Below are positions 35,963 to 46,885 of a stretch of 64,000 nucleotides of DNA, one piece after another. How positions within the stretch are numbered: the stretch's first letter is position 1; every line of letters starts with the position of its first letter. The notes beneath the pieces were generated by a model, which was not told the DNA's origin, searched no databases, and saw nothing but the letters and a program-made list of their open reading frames with translations. A program made the position numbers and the translations under genes. The stretch covers positions 828,033 through 892,032 of the forward strand of contig SCFE01000073.1 of the NCBI GenBank assembly GCA_004352715.1, written 5' to 3'. This stretch comes from Hofstenia miamia. Lineage: Eukaryota > Xenacoelomorpha > Acoela.

Positions 35963-36065
35963 TCGGTATGTTCCCCAATAGACCTACCCATGCCCATTTT
36001 CGAATTTGGAAATAGGTTTGGAGAAAATTCTTTTTGTCCTTTGAAACCGAATCTAGGCTGTTTAA

Positions 36066-36711
36066 GGTTGAGTAATACACTCAATTAATACATTCATCTT
36101 AAGAAGTTTTTCAGCATTTACTTCAAAATTCACAGGAATTTTTAAAGTCTTCTTCTGCGAATACTCTGACTGTCTGCACGTCCGATTTTCTGCAAATAGC
36201 TGAGTTTGTTGTTGCTCTCATAGGCCTTAGGCCTCTTGATTTTTGGCACAGGCATAATTTTTAATACAAATATTTGTTAATGCAGAGACTGAAATTGCGT
36301 GGGGCTGGGTTGGCTCAGAAAAATATGATCCACTTGAAGCACTCTATTTTCGAAAATGTGGACAAACATTTTTTATCTTAATGTCAACCTTAAAGATTTA
36401 AATCATGCATAAATTATTCTGAAAACTTTTAAAGGAAAGTTACATCATAGAGATACAGGAAAAGATTCGAATCGTAAAAAGTTGTGCAAAATGTGAAATG
36501 CTTAAGGAAAAAAGTAATTTAGAACAGGGAGAAGCTTTTGGCTTTTGAAGATCAGCGTGGCATCCTTTTCCTTTACAGCATATTTCAATTTTGAACAAAT
36601 TAATATTACTATTTGAATATTATGCTTAAATAATTTTTCATTTGAATTGAGTCCGGGGATGTGGCTTTGCTGATGTGAAAACAGTGATTATGAAATTCAT
36701 TTCTTACGTTA
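36066..36711. other. No recognisable gene
   Basis: AT-rich with a modestly GC-richer spot at 36296-36320. No motif recognised. Confidence 0.5.
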
Positions 36712-36858
36712 TATATATATATANNNNNNNNNNNNNNNNNNNNNNNNNNNNNNNNNNNNNNNNNNNNNNNNNNNNNNNNNNNNNNNNNNNNNNNNNNNNN
36801 NNNNNNNNNNNNNNNNNNNNNNNNNNNNNNNNNNNNNNNNNNNNNNNNNNNNNNNNNN

Positions 36859-36890
<32 letters not shown>
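36712..36890. repeat. (TA)n microsatellite containing a gap
   Basis: TA tract at 36712-36723 and 36860-36890 around 135 Ns (36724-36858). Another microsatellite that was not closed. Confidence 0.95.
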
Positions 36891-36893
<3 letters not shown>

Positions 36894-38644
36894 ATTTGCA
36901 TCGTCCTTCACCACAATTATATGAATTGATTGACTTCCAAAAATATTGTCGTCGCTTTATTTGTTCCATGTATGGAATGCAAGCACTGATGAAGAAATAT
37001 CTGCAAAAAAACCATTGAATGGCTCCTACTTTAATGTTTTTTTCCTGTTGAGTATCCCTCCTAGAAGCTCCATTCGGTCACGTATTTGCTCTGATAATGA
37101 ACCAGAACAGAAGGAAATTTTGGTACCACTAAAATAAAATGTAAACTGAAAAATTTCCTTTTGATTTCTAAGAGATGATTGCAAAACAAACACATAGTAT
37201 ATTTTGATGAGTTTATGATGATTGGCGTTATTTGGTACACCCTTGTTCCACTTGGGATCTTTGAACGTGAAATATTATTCCGTACAGGTCTAACCTTTGC
37301 CCCTTAAGATACCATAGAAACATAGAGTATTAAAGTATATTGCTTAAAGCACCATACTTAATCTGATGATTTGTAACTAGTTCTTACATTGCCCATATAA
37401 ATTCGTTCCAATTGTTTCTGTTTATATTAGAAGTAAATTTATGGAATCATAAAGAGCATTGATATTACGCCTTTCTTTAAAATAATTTATATCTTTTAGG
37501 TTTAACGTAATCATTTTTATTGCATTTTCAAATCATATTTTTATGGAATGATTTCCTTCCTTTTACTAGACAGAAATATTAACTAAGAAAATATTCAATG
37601 ACTGATTTATGACTCTTTCTTCAAATTTATTTATACGATAAACAAAACATTGCAGAAAATGACTAATAACACCAATGATTAAATCTTGACTATTATCACC
37701 ATACAATGACAAGTTATTATTTTTGGACATTGAGCTCTCCTATCGTATTCATGGAAATTTTCAAATCGAAAATGATGATAAAATCTACTGTTTCATATTT
37801 ATACAGCATTGCCCAATAATGCCTACGCTAAACAGATTAGAGTATCTCATATGCTGCCGAGGTGTACAGGATCAATTTTATAAAGAAACATACTAAGAGA
37901 TAGGGTTACAGTCACAGGATGAAGTAAATTTTTCAAATATATAAATTTCCTGTTTAAGATTCAATGTTATGAGAATAGGGTGTACCTAACAAAAGAACCA
38001 ATGTGCAGACAAGTATAAAATGTGCATAGCACATTGACACATTGGCAGCCACAGAGAAATCCTTGCTATGTTGCAAAGACTGCAATTATTATAAATTATA
38101 TATTACATTTAAAGCATATCAAAATATAATTGATTGTCGCAGAATAATAACTCCTAGCCCGGGATATTAATATAGAAATATGGCACACTTTGGACATAAC
38201 ATATATCCAATACATGGTTACATGGCATTCAATGTGATTAATTTGGAAATTTATACTTTTGTTTAATACCCATTTTATTTAAATTTCTTGAAGGTCACAC
38301 TTTGTATTATGACGCTGTTCCTTCTCTGACTTTGAATATAGCTATTCAAATTTTCGTATTTGTGTGTTAGAAATGTAGATATATTTAATCACACTTTTCA
38401 AATTAGCTAAGCAAAAGTAACAGTTTCTTTCAAAAGGTGCATATTTAAGGTATCGCTTTTCAATTAAGGGCAATTCGTAAAAAAATCAATCTAAATTTGT
38501 CTTATAAATTAACTCTATTCTAATTTTTTTGCTAATACCATGGCAGGCGCAGGCTTCATTCAATCTTAGCAAATAATGATGATATGCAGAACTAACAAGT
38601 CACTATATATTCTATTATATATTTTTGGACACAGTTATTTAGAA
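36891..38644. other. No recognisable gene
   Basis: AT-rich, no motif recognised. Confidence 0.5.
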
Positions 38645-38737
38645 CCCACCCTAACCCAAAACCAAAGCCTTGACCCCAACCCCAACCCTAACCCCAACCT
38701 TAACTCCAAGACCAATCCCAACTCCAAACCTAACCAT
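38645..38737. repeat. Degenerate telomere-like C-rich repeat
   Basis: An A/C-only-biased run of CCCTAACCC, CCCCAACCC, CCTTAACTCC and CCAATCCC units of about 6 bases, i.e. a decayed relative of (CCCTAA)n/(CCCCAA)n. The strand asymmetry is striking against the AT-rich background. Could be an interstitial telomeric tract or an ordinary minisatellite. Confidence 0.6.
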
Positions 38738-39569
38738 GTTGAGCTAAAGTAATTGGATTAACAAATAAATTTTTAAAATAAATCTAAATTGACCAATGGC
38801 AGAACTATGTATACTATGAAATTAAGGTCGTGTTCTATCAATGCTACGTTAAATATTGTCCTCTTTTATCCTGTCACTCAAATATCTAACCAGTTCTGAT
38901 GCCAGACTAAGTGTCAACAATAAATAAAAGGCCTACGTTGCATAAAAAATTCCATATAATAGTTTTAGTTGGAAAACTTTTAATGCTAATTGCAGACGAA
39001 GCATTTCAGCTGCAGCAATTAATTATTAATGAAGTGGATGCAACGAGTTAAAAGTGCGATATTACTAAATTCAAATCTGGGAGAGTAGTTTGTAAATTAG
39101 GAAGTTGTTTTTTCCTTGGTAACAAAAAATGACTTGTGCGAAAAGCCAATTTACATTTGTGAATTTGTAACAAACGCTCTAATGAACATAGATGTAACAA
39201 TTAAAAATGAAATTGCTTAATAAACGCAGATTATCCAGATAATATTGAAATTATGAAATTTAATTATCATAGTCTTGTACTAGCTATGTCATTGTCTTCG
39301 AACACAAAGTAATTTCACAACATTTTATCTTCAATGGTTATGAAAAAGGTTTCATTCAATTAAAAAATATGACATTCTATATTTCATCATTAATATTCTT
39401 CCCCAAGGAAGCAAACATTGTGAAACAAACTTTAGAAAAAGACGACCTGTTTTAAGATGTTCCAATAGAGAGGAAATACTAAAAGTTTTTTCAAGCGCAA
39501 TACTCCTGCTTAATCATTTGTAGCATACATATTTTTAAAAATATAGTTCTAGTAATTTAAGATTTTTGT
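38738..39569. other. No recognisable gene
   Basis: AT-rich. 38990-39060 holds GCTAATTGCAG and CAATTAATTATTAATGAAG-type words, possibly regulatory but undecidable here. Confidence 0.4.
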
Positions 39570-39591
39570 AATAATATTAATAATAGTAACA

Positions 39592-39624
39592 ATTATTATT
39601 ATTATTATTATTATTATTGTTATT
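39592..39624. repeat. (TTA)n target microsatellite, 3' side of the retrotransposon
   Basis: ATT repeats with one GTT variant directly adjoin the 3' end of the element. Further imperfect AAT words lie just left (39570-39590). Confidence 0.95.
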
Positions 39625-40621
39625 CTTACTTCTCACAGCTTCATGCTGGTATCCCTCGCAGCTCGGGGAAATCACCAGTTCCCAGGGAGTCTGAGAGCTT
39701 TCCTCAGGACTCTAACTGTTACTAACGATGATGCCTTCTGTGCTACTGCCCCTCCCAACTCCTCTAAGTATCTCTTATGCTTCTTACTCACTGCTCCTAG
39801 TGATCCTACTACTATACTGGGACTACTTCAACCTTCTTTAACTTCCACAGCCTTTCTATTTCCTCTGCTAACTCTCTGTACTTGTCTATCTTCTCTTTCT
39901 CCTTGATTTCTACATTTCTGTCCTTTGGTACTGCTATGTCTATCACTGTTCCTAATCTTTTCTCTTTGTCTACCACTACTATGTCTGGCCTCCGTGCTTC
40001 TATCACTTTGCTCGTCTGTATGTTGAAATCCCACAGTATCTTAACCTTCTCATTTTCTATGACGCCCTGTGGCTTGTGCTCATACCACTTGTCTCCTGCT
40101 TCTAACCCATGCTGCCTGCTCAAACTCCAGTGTACCATTCTTCCCACCTTGTCGTGCCTGAACTTATACTCATTCTGTGCCAACTTCTCACATCCTGCTA
40201 TCAGATGATCTACTGTCTCACACTCTTTCTTACATAGCCTACACTTATCACATACTTCTGCTCTTCTGTCTATATGCTTCTTCACCCAGTTCGTTCTTAT
40301 AGCTTGCTCCTGTGCTGCCATTATTAGTGCTTCTGTTTCTCTCTTCAGTCCTGCCTTCTTTAACCACTTGTTGCTTTCTTCTCTGTCACATTTTTCTGTG
40401 TTCCTCCAGTATTCTCCATGCATTGTCTTCTGCCTATACCTTGTTTGTCTCTCTAATTCCATCCTACTCTGGTATGCTGTCTTTTTTTCACTCTTAGTTC
40501 TTATCTTCCTTAAGTCCTTAGTGATCTCCAGTATTGACCCTCTAGGTTGTGCTTCTACGTATTCCTTTAGCCCTAGTGCTTCTGCTTCTACTACTATGTC
40601 TGGCCTCCATGCTTCTATCAC

Positions 40622-40622
<1 letters not shown>
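39625..40622 (-). mobile_element. 5'-truncated R4/Dong-type non-LTR retrotransposon
   Basis: A minus-strand element bounded on both sides by (TAA)n (39592-39624 and 40622-40664). It keeps only the region downstream of the reverse transcriptase: the CCHC knuckle, the restriction-like endonuclease and a 3' UTR of about 47 bases (39625-39671) with no poly(A). G+C is visibly higher than the host DNA. A second copy at 63088 ends at the same base and also abuts (TAA)n. Known Dong/R4-clade elements of this type can target TAA repeats. The first 32 bases at the 5' junction duplicate an internal stretch. Confidence 0.85.
39672..40622 (-). pseudogene. RLE retrotransposon ORF, C-terminal part, frameshifted
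   Basis: A 270-codon open frame (40624-39812) encodes the C-terminal domain of an R2/R4-like retrotransposon polyprotein. Around residues 85-112 is KWLKKAGLKRETEALIMAAQ, typical of these proteins. A zinc knuckle C128-X2-C131-X8-H140-X4-C145 follows. The restriction-like endonuclease has R212-P-D214, D229 (VIDIAVP) and the K/Y helix ending at Y249. It nicks the target and primes reverse transcription. After PVEVVPV-type residues a 2-base insertion (near 39814) gives TAG; in the shifted frame the protein continues to a TGA at 39672, ending ALRLPGNW. Compared with the copy at 63136 it also lacks five residues (15 bp). No RT domain is present, so this copy is inactive. Confidence 0.88.

Positions 40623-40664
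<42 letters not shown>
40623..40664. repeat. (ATT)n target microsatellite, 5' side of the retrotransposon
   Basis: Fourteen or so ATT units directly adjoining the truncated 5' end of the element. Confidence 0.95.
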
Positions 40665-41199
40665 TTGTTTTTTATTTTCCTATTTTGAATATTTAATTAT
40701 TTATTTTAATAAAATGGTTTTTGAAAGAAACAAGTGTAGATTTGGTATCATGCTGGAAAATATATATTGGGAAAGTATATCTAACAAAATAGTTTTGACA
40801 GGAATATGGATAGGTTATTTGTTTTCTTGTGAGCTGCAATCTTAAGCAAATGCTCCTGATTAGAATCACATTAAAAAATTTGGTTTTTAAAATTTATTGA
40901 ACGGAAAATGTATTCACATTTGAAGTTTACTATAAAAATTTAGTTTTTATGAACTATATTTGTTCATATTGATTTAGAAAGTTTTGAACTATTCTCAATA
41001 AGTATATCCCTAAGTTCCAATTCATTATGAATATTGCAAAAATATAAATTTAATTGGAATTCTTGGAAATTTATGTGTGTCTTACCATAAAAACTGACAA
41101 ATCACCTTTTTATGGTAAATTGAATTTTTTATGACTTCTACCTGCGAAAATATTCATAGAAAAACGTCACAGCCCGATTCTTAATAGAAAGTAACAGCA
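40665..41199. other. No recognisable gene
   Basis: AT-rich, no motif recognised. Confidence 0.5.
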
Positions 41200-41290
41200 T
41201 GAGTCTAGCATGGACCAAAGCCCACCCGGCCCGACCCGAAAATTTACTATTCGAACCTGATCCGAAACAAAATTTGATTCGCAATACATA
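41200..41290. mobile_element. GC-rich transposon-end relic (hAT-like)
   Basis: AGCATGGACCAAAGCCCACC followed by CGGCCCGACCCGAAAATTT; same GGCCCGACCCG vocabulary as the hAT-like elements elsewhere. No partner end. Confidence 0.35.
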
Positions 41291-44100
41291 TTTGATCACG
41301 GCCCAATCAATTGGTGATTGACATCAGTAATTATCTGAAAAGTTAAACAGCTATTCATTTGCATTATTTAACGTCTTGGATCTTTCTCAAACCGAGTGAT
41401 TATTTCATGTCAGAAATCTTTTCATTAATCAAACTAAGTTTTATTGACATGTATTCTACTAGCCTCAAACTTTAGAGAGGGGAAATTATTATGTCACAAA
41501 TGAACTCTTTCTATACCAGGCCTATTTACTAGTTCTGACTGAAGAGTTCTCAGAATGGACAGGAGAGAAATAGATAACTTTCTTCTAGGCCATATATTTC
41601 AGCATTATGCCAAACAAATCAAGACATGTCATACATCAATATCATCACGGTGACGATATATCGGCAGCTGGTATAGCAAGAGTTAAGGAGATGCTATCCT
41701 ACGATTTTTGTCCATACCTGAGCCCTGATCATCATAAAAAACTGGATTGAATTATAAAGCAGTCAAACATGGTTAAATAATTAGATTTTATGTTATATTG
41801 TTTACTTGTTTGCTGATGATTTCAATCAAATTTCAAATATGCGAGAACTTTTCTCTTTAAAAGGCATCTTAAATAGTTGAATCTCAGTTACTTTTATGAA
41901 AATCTCTAATCAATTCAAAATTTAGGAAATGCACGCGTACCCCCTTGCTTGCGCGCATTTATCGGATGTCATTCTCAAGTCCTTAAGAGGTCATGCTGAA
42001 AACTCTAAGAAAAATGTAATTTTAAATTTTAATTCACAAGAAGAAATGTACCGAAAAATATGGTATTTCTGTGCAATTGGCCAACAATGCATCGCTTTAT
42101 GATACATTATTGCAAAAATATATAATTGTGGTGTTTTTTAGATTCTAGGCAATTCTGAAATTTCACAGTTCTGCGATTCCTTTGAAAGTTTCTTAAATAG
42201 AAATGGATTACTTCTACAAAACGATGACGATGTCTAACAAGGAAATTAATTGAGACAAGGAAAATTTGTAAATTTAGAATCGCATATGCTTAGAGCGGAT
42301 ATCTAGAAGATCCATCTATCAAATCCTAAATCGCATGTTCATGGTAGAAATCTTCTTGTCATTTTTAATTACAGCGATTGTGTTACGGAATAAAAGCAAT
42401 GTATTTTATTGCAAATGATAAGGAGCAAGTTCTATTTAGATTTGCCTTTGGCGGGCGGCATGTTCAAAGAGGATAACAATATTTAATGTGGAAAGACTGC
42501 GAAATCTAGGTGGCGACAATCCACGAATATACCCTTTAGTATTTATTAATAATTAATCAGCAAATGCGATGGTTTGCTCTCCGCTTCAAAGCACTGCTTT
42601 ATCCATGTTTTGCATGGAGGAAGAACGCTCACTACTAAATTTTGAGAAATAATGACTAGAACATCCCACGAATTTCCAGTTCACTCGATTATCTAATCCA
42701 ATGTAAAATTCGAATTGATACGTGGTAATAAATTCATTAAACAGCGGAGCATGAAATAATTCTACACTATAAAGTACCATAAAAAATTTATACCCGCTTC
42801 GATTTTGAAACAATGTATTCATTTGCGTAGACATTTATGACTTTATGATAGTTACGCTACCATATATACTTTATATATTGTGCCTTAATTATATCCAAGG
42901 TGGGAAGCATTTAAATTATCATATCCTGAAACTTATGTATTAATGTATATTTCTTACTAACGATGTTTTAATAAACGTAAGATTCACTCAAGAGCGATCT
43001 GTATTTAAAGCCGTTCTGCAGGAAAGTAAGCCCACATTTTTTTCATTAATACGTAGCTAGATTGCTCTTTTCAGGTAATCTCTTACATATATACACAGAC
43101 GAATATAGAAACGCAAAATAAATCAGAAACAATATATATGCATTGCCATTACCAATTCTTCGTGCATAGACTTGAGAACTGAATGTTCGACTGGAGTGCC
43201 TTATACATAGACTGCTCTTGGATTCAATACACACTTTTTTTTAAATAAAATTCATGAAAAAAATTGTTCTTGAAAAATTAGAACGTTGAGCTTAAATGCG
43301 GCCTTTGCCGATTCTTCAAATCTATGCTAGAATTGTAGTTTCATTCAAAATTATTGACAATGAAAACACATCGTTAGTATGAAAAAAATGAGTTTAATAA
43401 AAAACTTTTAATCGAAATAAGGAATGAATGGACAAATAAACAAAAAATTACAAAATGTTATGTAATCTTCAGAATTTCAAAATACTCTACGATTGCGACA
43501 AATCAGGGTTTAAAACAGTAGTAAAGAAATTCTTAAGTTTTCCAATATCAAGCTTCGTTGTCTACCTTAAAGAGGTGATATTTTTGGTGCACTTTCCTGT
43601 CTATGAAATTCTTGTTCTATTGTATTTTCCATTTATGTTTCATTTATTTCAACTTAAGTCTATTATTAATTTATGAAAGGCGGAAATTATCATCAGATAT
43701 TTAGAGATCTAGGTTATCAAAGGGAAGAATACAGTCACTCAAAGTGTGGTAAATTTTCAAATTTGAAACAAATGTGACAAAAATTTGATAATGTGATCAA
43801 AATATTTTGGATGTCAATTAGCTAATATTGTATAGAAAAGTAGAGCCGGAAATTTTGCAATATATTTTAACTTAATGTGATATATGACTCGATCCATGAT
43901 CGAAATATTTTCAAATTTTCTAACGTTTGTCTTGGATCTGGACTTGAACCGCTTTTCAATTTTAATTGGTCATTTGGTGTTGGGATAACTTGGAAACAAT
44001 TTTTATCAAGTGTTAAACATTTTATAGAATTTCAAAGGGTTTGTTGGCATACTAGGAATCTCAGTAGTACTAGTTGTGGGTGTGAATCTAGAAAGTGCAG

Positions 44101-44103
<3 letters not shown>
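41291..44103. other. No recognisable gene
   Basis: AT-rich. 42420-42540 is somewhat GC-richer (TTTGCCTTTGGCGGGCGG). The frame 42586-42834 on the minus strand has no recognised domain. Confidence 0.45.
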
Positions 44104-44144
<41 letters not shown>

Positions 44145-44145
44145 N

Positions 44146-44176
<31 letters not shown>
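44104..44176. repeat. (TA)n microsatellite with a single N
   Basis: Two TA tracts joined by GNC at 44144-44146, i.e. a microsatellite merge point in the assembly. Confidence 0.95.
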
Positions 44177-44178
<2 letters not shown>

Positions 44179-45835
44179 AGAAAATCATTGCATTAATTTG
44201 TGATAGTATAAGAAGCATAAGTTACAGTCATGGGAATTTTTACTCGTGATGATACTAAACACTATTATTTTGTTTACAGTCCCATGAGATAGAGTCAGTA
44301 AATACATCGATATGGGAATCACGTGTTATATAGCATCACAACTTGTAATGCAATAAAATTTGCCATAAAACAAAGAAATGTACACTATTCGGGGAAATAT
44401 ATTCCCTCCTGAAAGTCCTATGTATTTTCCTTATTATAAACCAACAATAAAAGCTAAAAGTTAAATTACAGACAACTAAAGCTACTATAGCTTAAGATTT
44501 ATGAAGCTGAATCAGAACTGACTTAAAGCAAAGTTTTGAAGCATTGCCTAGTGTATGTGATATACATGAACTGTTAGATTTAAGTGATCTTTGGTGACTT
44601 GGAAAGTAATATTTTCTAAATAGATTTGTTCAAGGTCATTTGCCTTCATCTCGATCTATGGTTTCTATATGGCATATCTAAAAATTGCACATTCGCAAAA
44701 ATCATGCTTTTATTAAAAACAAGCAAACAGAGACTTATCTATAGTTGTTAAAGCTTAATACTGGAGCTCATTACACTAAAGATTACCATTTTATATAAGT
44801 CTATAGTAAATCAGATGTTATAGAACTAACGAATTTCCAAGAAATTGTTACAAATTCGCTAGTTAATTCTACAAAAGTATGCTTATTAAATTTATAAACC
44901 CCCAAATTAATGTTGTAATGAAAGTGAAATTAATCCAACCATTTAAACTGAGATGATTTAACAACCGATGCCATTGCAGTCCCAAAGGAAACGTTTGTTT
45001 TGAACTTGCAGACGGTAGGCGTCAAATTAGTAATTATCAAATTAAATGCGAAATGCTGCTAGTGGATTGTAACATTATTTCCTGTAGTTTGCTAAATTTG
45101 AACTAAATTCTATAAGCGCATCCATGCCAGTAAATAATTTGAATCATTGATCTACATAATGGAAGCATTGGACATAAACATCTGAACAATCGTAAGTCAA
45201 TGAAATCCACAAACAAAATTCAATTTGTTTCAAATAAAAACAAAAGCAATTTCTTTATCCGTATCAGATTATGCAGTTCAAATCCTGGTCAAACCTAGCG
45301 GGAATGCAACCTAACAACCAGATTCACCCACCTGTCGACTTAAATTAAATCTAACCAATTCTTAGTTTTCCGAACAGAGGTGAGATCTGGTTAAAACTGC
45401 TAGCCGAGCAGAAATTGCAAAAAAAATCAAATTCAACAATAGTTATCCTCGGTAACCAACTTCAAACTAGGAAGTAATAAAACTTTTTAATATATTTTTC
45501 GAGGGCCTATTTGCTTTTGTCACATTTCGTAATTTCGAGGTATACTATAATCACGGGCGTACAATTTGAAATGGAATAAACTGAAATCAGGCTACACAAA
45601 CACCTCTAATATCGCCCAGCATGTAATCAAACAAGTCGATAAAATAAGCAAACAAATAGTTTTGATATTTATAAAAATTACATTCAAATAAAACCGTTAA
45701 AATAAGAATAACTTTTTCCATAAATAATTATAAAGTTCACTAGTAGAACTGCATATGCTGTTGAAAAGCAGAATTAGAAAAACCATTGCAATACGTTATT
45801 TTTTGCTTGTTTGAAAGTAAATTGGTTGTAAGCAG
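44177..45835. other. No recognisable gene
   Basis: AT-rich, no motif recognised. Confidence 0.5.
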
Positions 45836-45955
45836 GTAGGGGGTGGGTCACCTAAAATAATGAATAACCCGATTGACCCATGATGCTCCTTACCCGTTGC
45901 CTGAAATGACCCGATGGATTTGGAAAAATTCCAGCCCATGGCTAGAACATACCAG
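45836..45955 (-). mobile_element. GC-rich transposon-end relic (hAT-like)
   Basis: GGGTGGGTCACC, ACCCGATTGACCC, TTACCCGTTGCC and TGACCCGATGG words; on the minus strand it begins CCATGGGCTGGAATTTTTCC. No target duplication found. Confidence 0.3.
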
Positions 45956-46559
45956 CAGTGTAAAATTTCAAGAAAGCCGATTTTAAGACATGACCAAAAG
46001 TTACTAATTCCGCTATAGCAAATTCTAAAGATTTAAAAAGTTAGCAAAACTTTATAAAACTTTGCAGCAATGAGAACTAGATAACTTGATGCAGCAAAAA
46101 TAATATTCTAGTTCAATTTTTTAAAAATGGGAGCTACATGAGTTACGGAAGACACAATTTTCTTGGTCTATGGTAAGTTGTTTCATAGCTTCCCCTGGAC
46201 ATTGCAATGACATTTACTGCATTAATGCAGAACAATGCCTTTAGGATTAGCATGCAGTGGTGTGAATCATGTATGTACGACGAGCAACCTTAGAAATTTT
46301 ATGACAAATGACCCAAGGTGACCAATCAAAACTCGTACCTGATTGCGTTTCCAACTGTGGTCATAAGATTTTGAGAAAATCTCTTCAAATGTGATGTGTG
46401 CAATCGCATCGTCTATGACTTACGTATGCGTTGGGAACTTAAATCCATACATTGATCATTCTTGGATTTCAAGCAATGGGGAGTGTTTTATAAAATGAGT
46501 ATTCGTGGAAATCAATTAAGAATTATAAGAAATGTGGTGAACATTATACATAAAAATTT

Positions 46560-46885
46560 TTACGGGTGTGAACACCTCCAATATTTGAGGCCGAGGTAGG
46601 TTATGGCCTTTAGCGTCACAACCGCGGCCTGCCACGGCTACAAATAAAATTAGTCGCCGGCTGCTAAAGTTTTCTTTTGAAGGTCAATTGTTTGGTTTTT
46701 AAATTCTCTTGTTTTTGAGAATAACTTCAAAAGTTTAACTAAATAGATACATTCATTAAGGGTTAACATGAAAATACACTATGTATTTTAGAGTGAAACA
46801 TTTCCAGATAACATTATTTTGGCACTTCCATTTTCTGTGGACGGAACCCGAACTACTCCGCCCTTCGCTAGCTACACCACTGCCT
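46560..46885. mobile_element. Probable non-autonomous DNA element relic
   Basis: The right edge reads on the minus strand CAGTGGTGTAGCTAGCGAAG then GGCGGAG, a frequent start of hAT-type elements. The left part (46590-46670) is GC-rich with ACCGCGGCCTGCCACGG and AGTCGCCGGCTGC. The left boundary and target duplication were not established. Confidence 0.35.

Larger units (their letters stand above)
35382..35966 (-). mobile_element. Mariner-like element, internally deleted (585 bp)
   Basis: Perfect 27-bp terminal inverted repeats at 35382-35408 and 35940-35966, starting CCGAGCGTTCC, flanked by TA on both sides (35380-35381 and 35967-35968), the Tc1/mariner target duplication. The full-length family would be expected to be over 1 kb, so most of the interior is deleted, leaving the C-terminal third of the transposase. 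Perfect terminal repeats indicate recent insertion. A third, inverted copy of the terminal sequence lies inside at 35913-35934. Confidence 0.9.
35150..36065 (-). repeat. Dispersed repeat R1, copy split by a mariner-like element
   Basis: On the minus strand, 36065-35969 followed by 35379-35150 is collinear with 60675-61055. Shared anchors are AGAATTTTCTCC, CCATGCCC/GGGCATGGG TAGGTCTATTG, GGAACATA, AACAAGTTTTCTT/ACAAGTTTTCTTAG, AATTCTCT and ATATGTGC(A/G)AAGATAT. The mariner-like element interrupts the repeat just after GGAACA. Related but more diverged copies lie at 54243-54545 and 57560-57690. No terminal repeats or protein recognised. Confidence 0.7.

Noticed and set aside
39643-40845. Plus-strand open frames opposite the retrotransposon (for example 39882-40208, 40368-40688)
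   Set aside because: They are mirror images of the minus-strand retrotransposon frame, rich in Ser/Leu/Cys as expected of an antisense shadow, and run into the ATT repeat.
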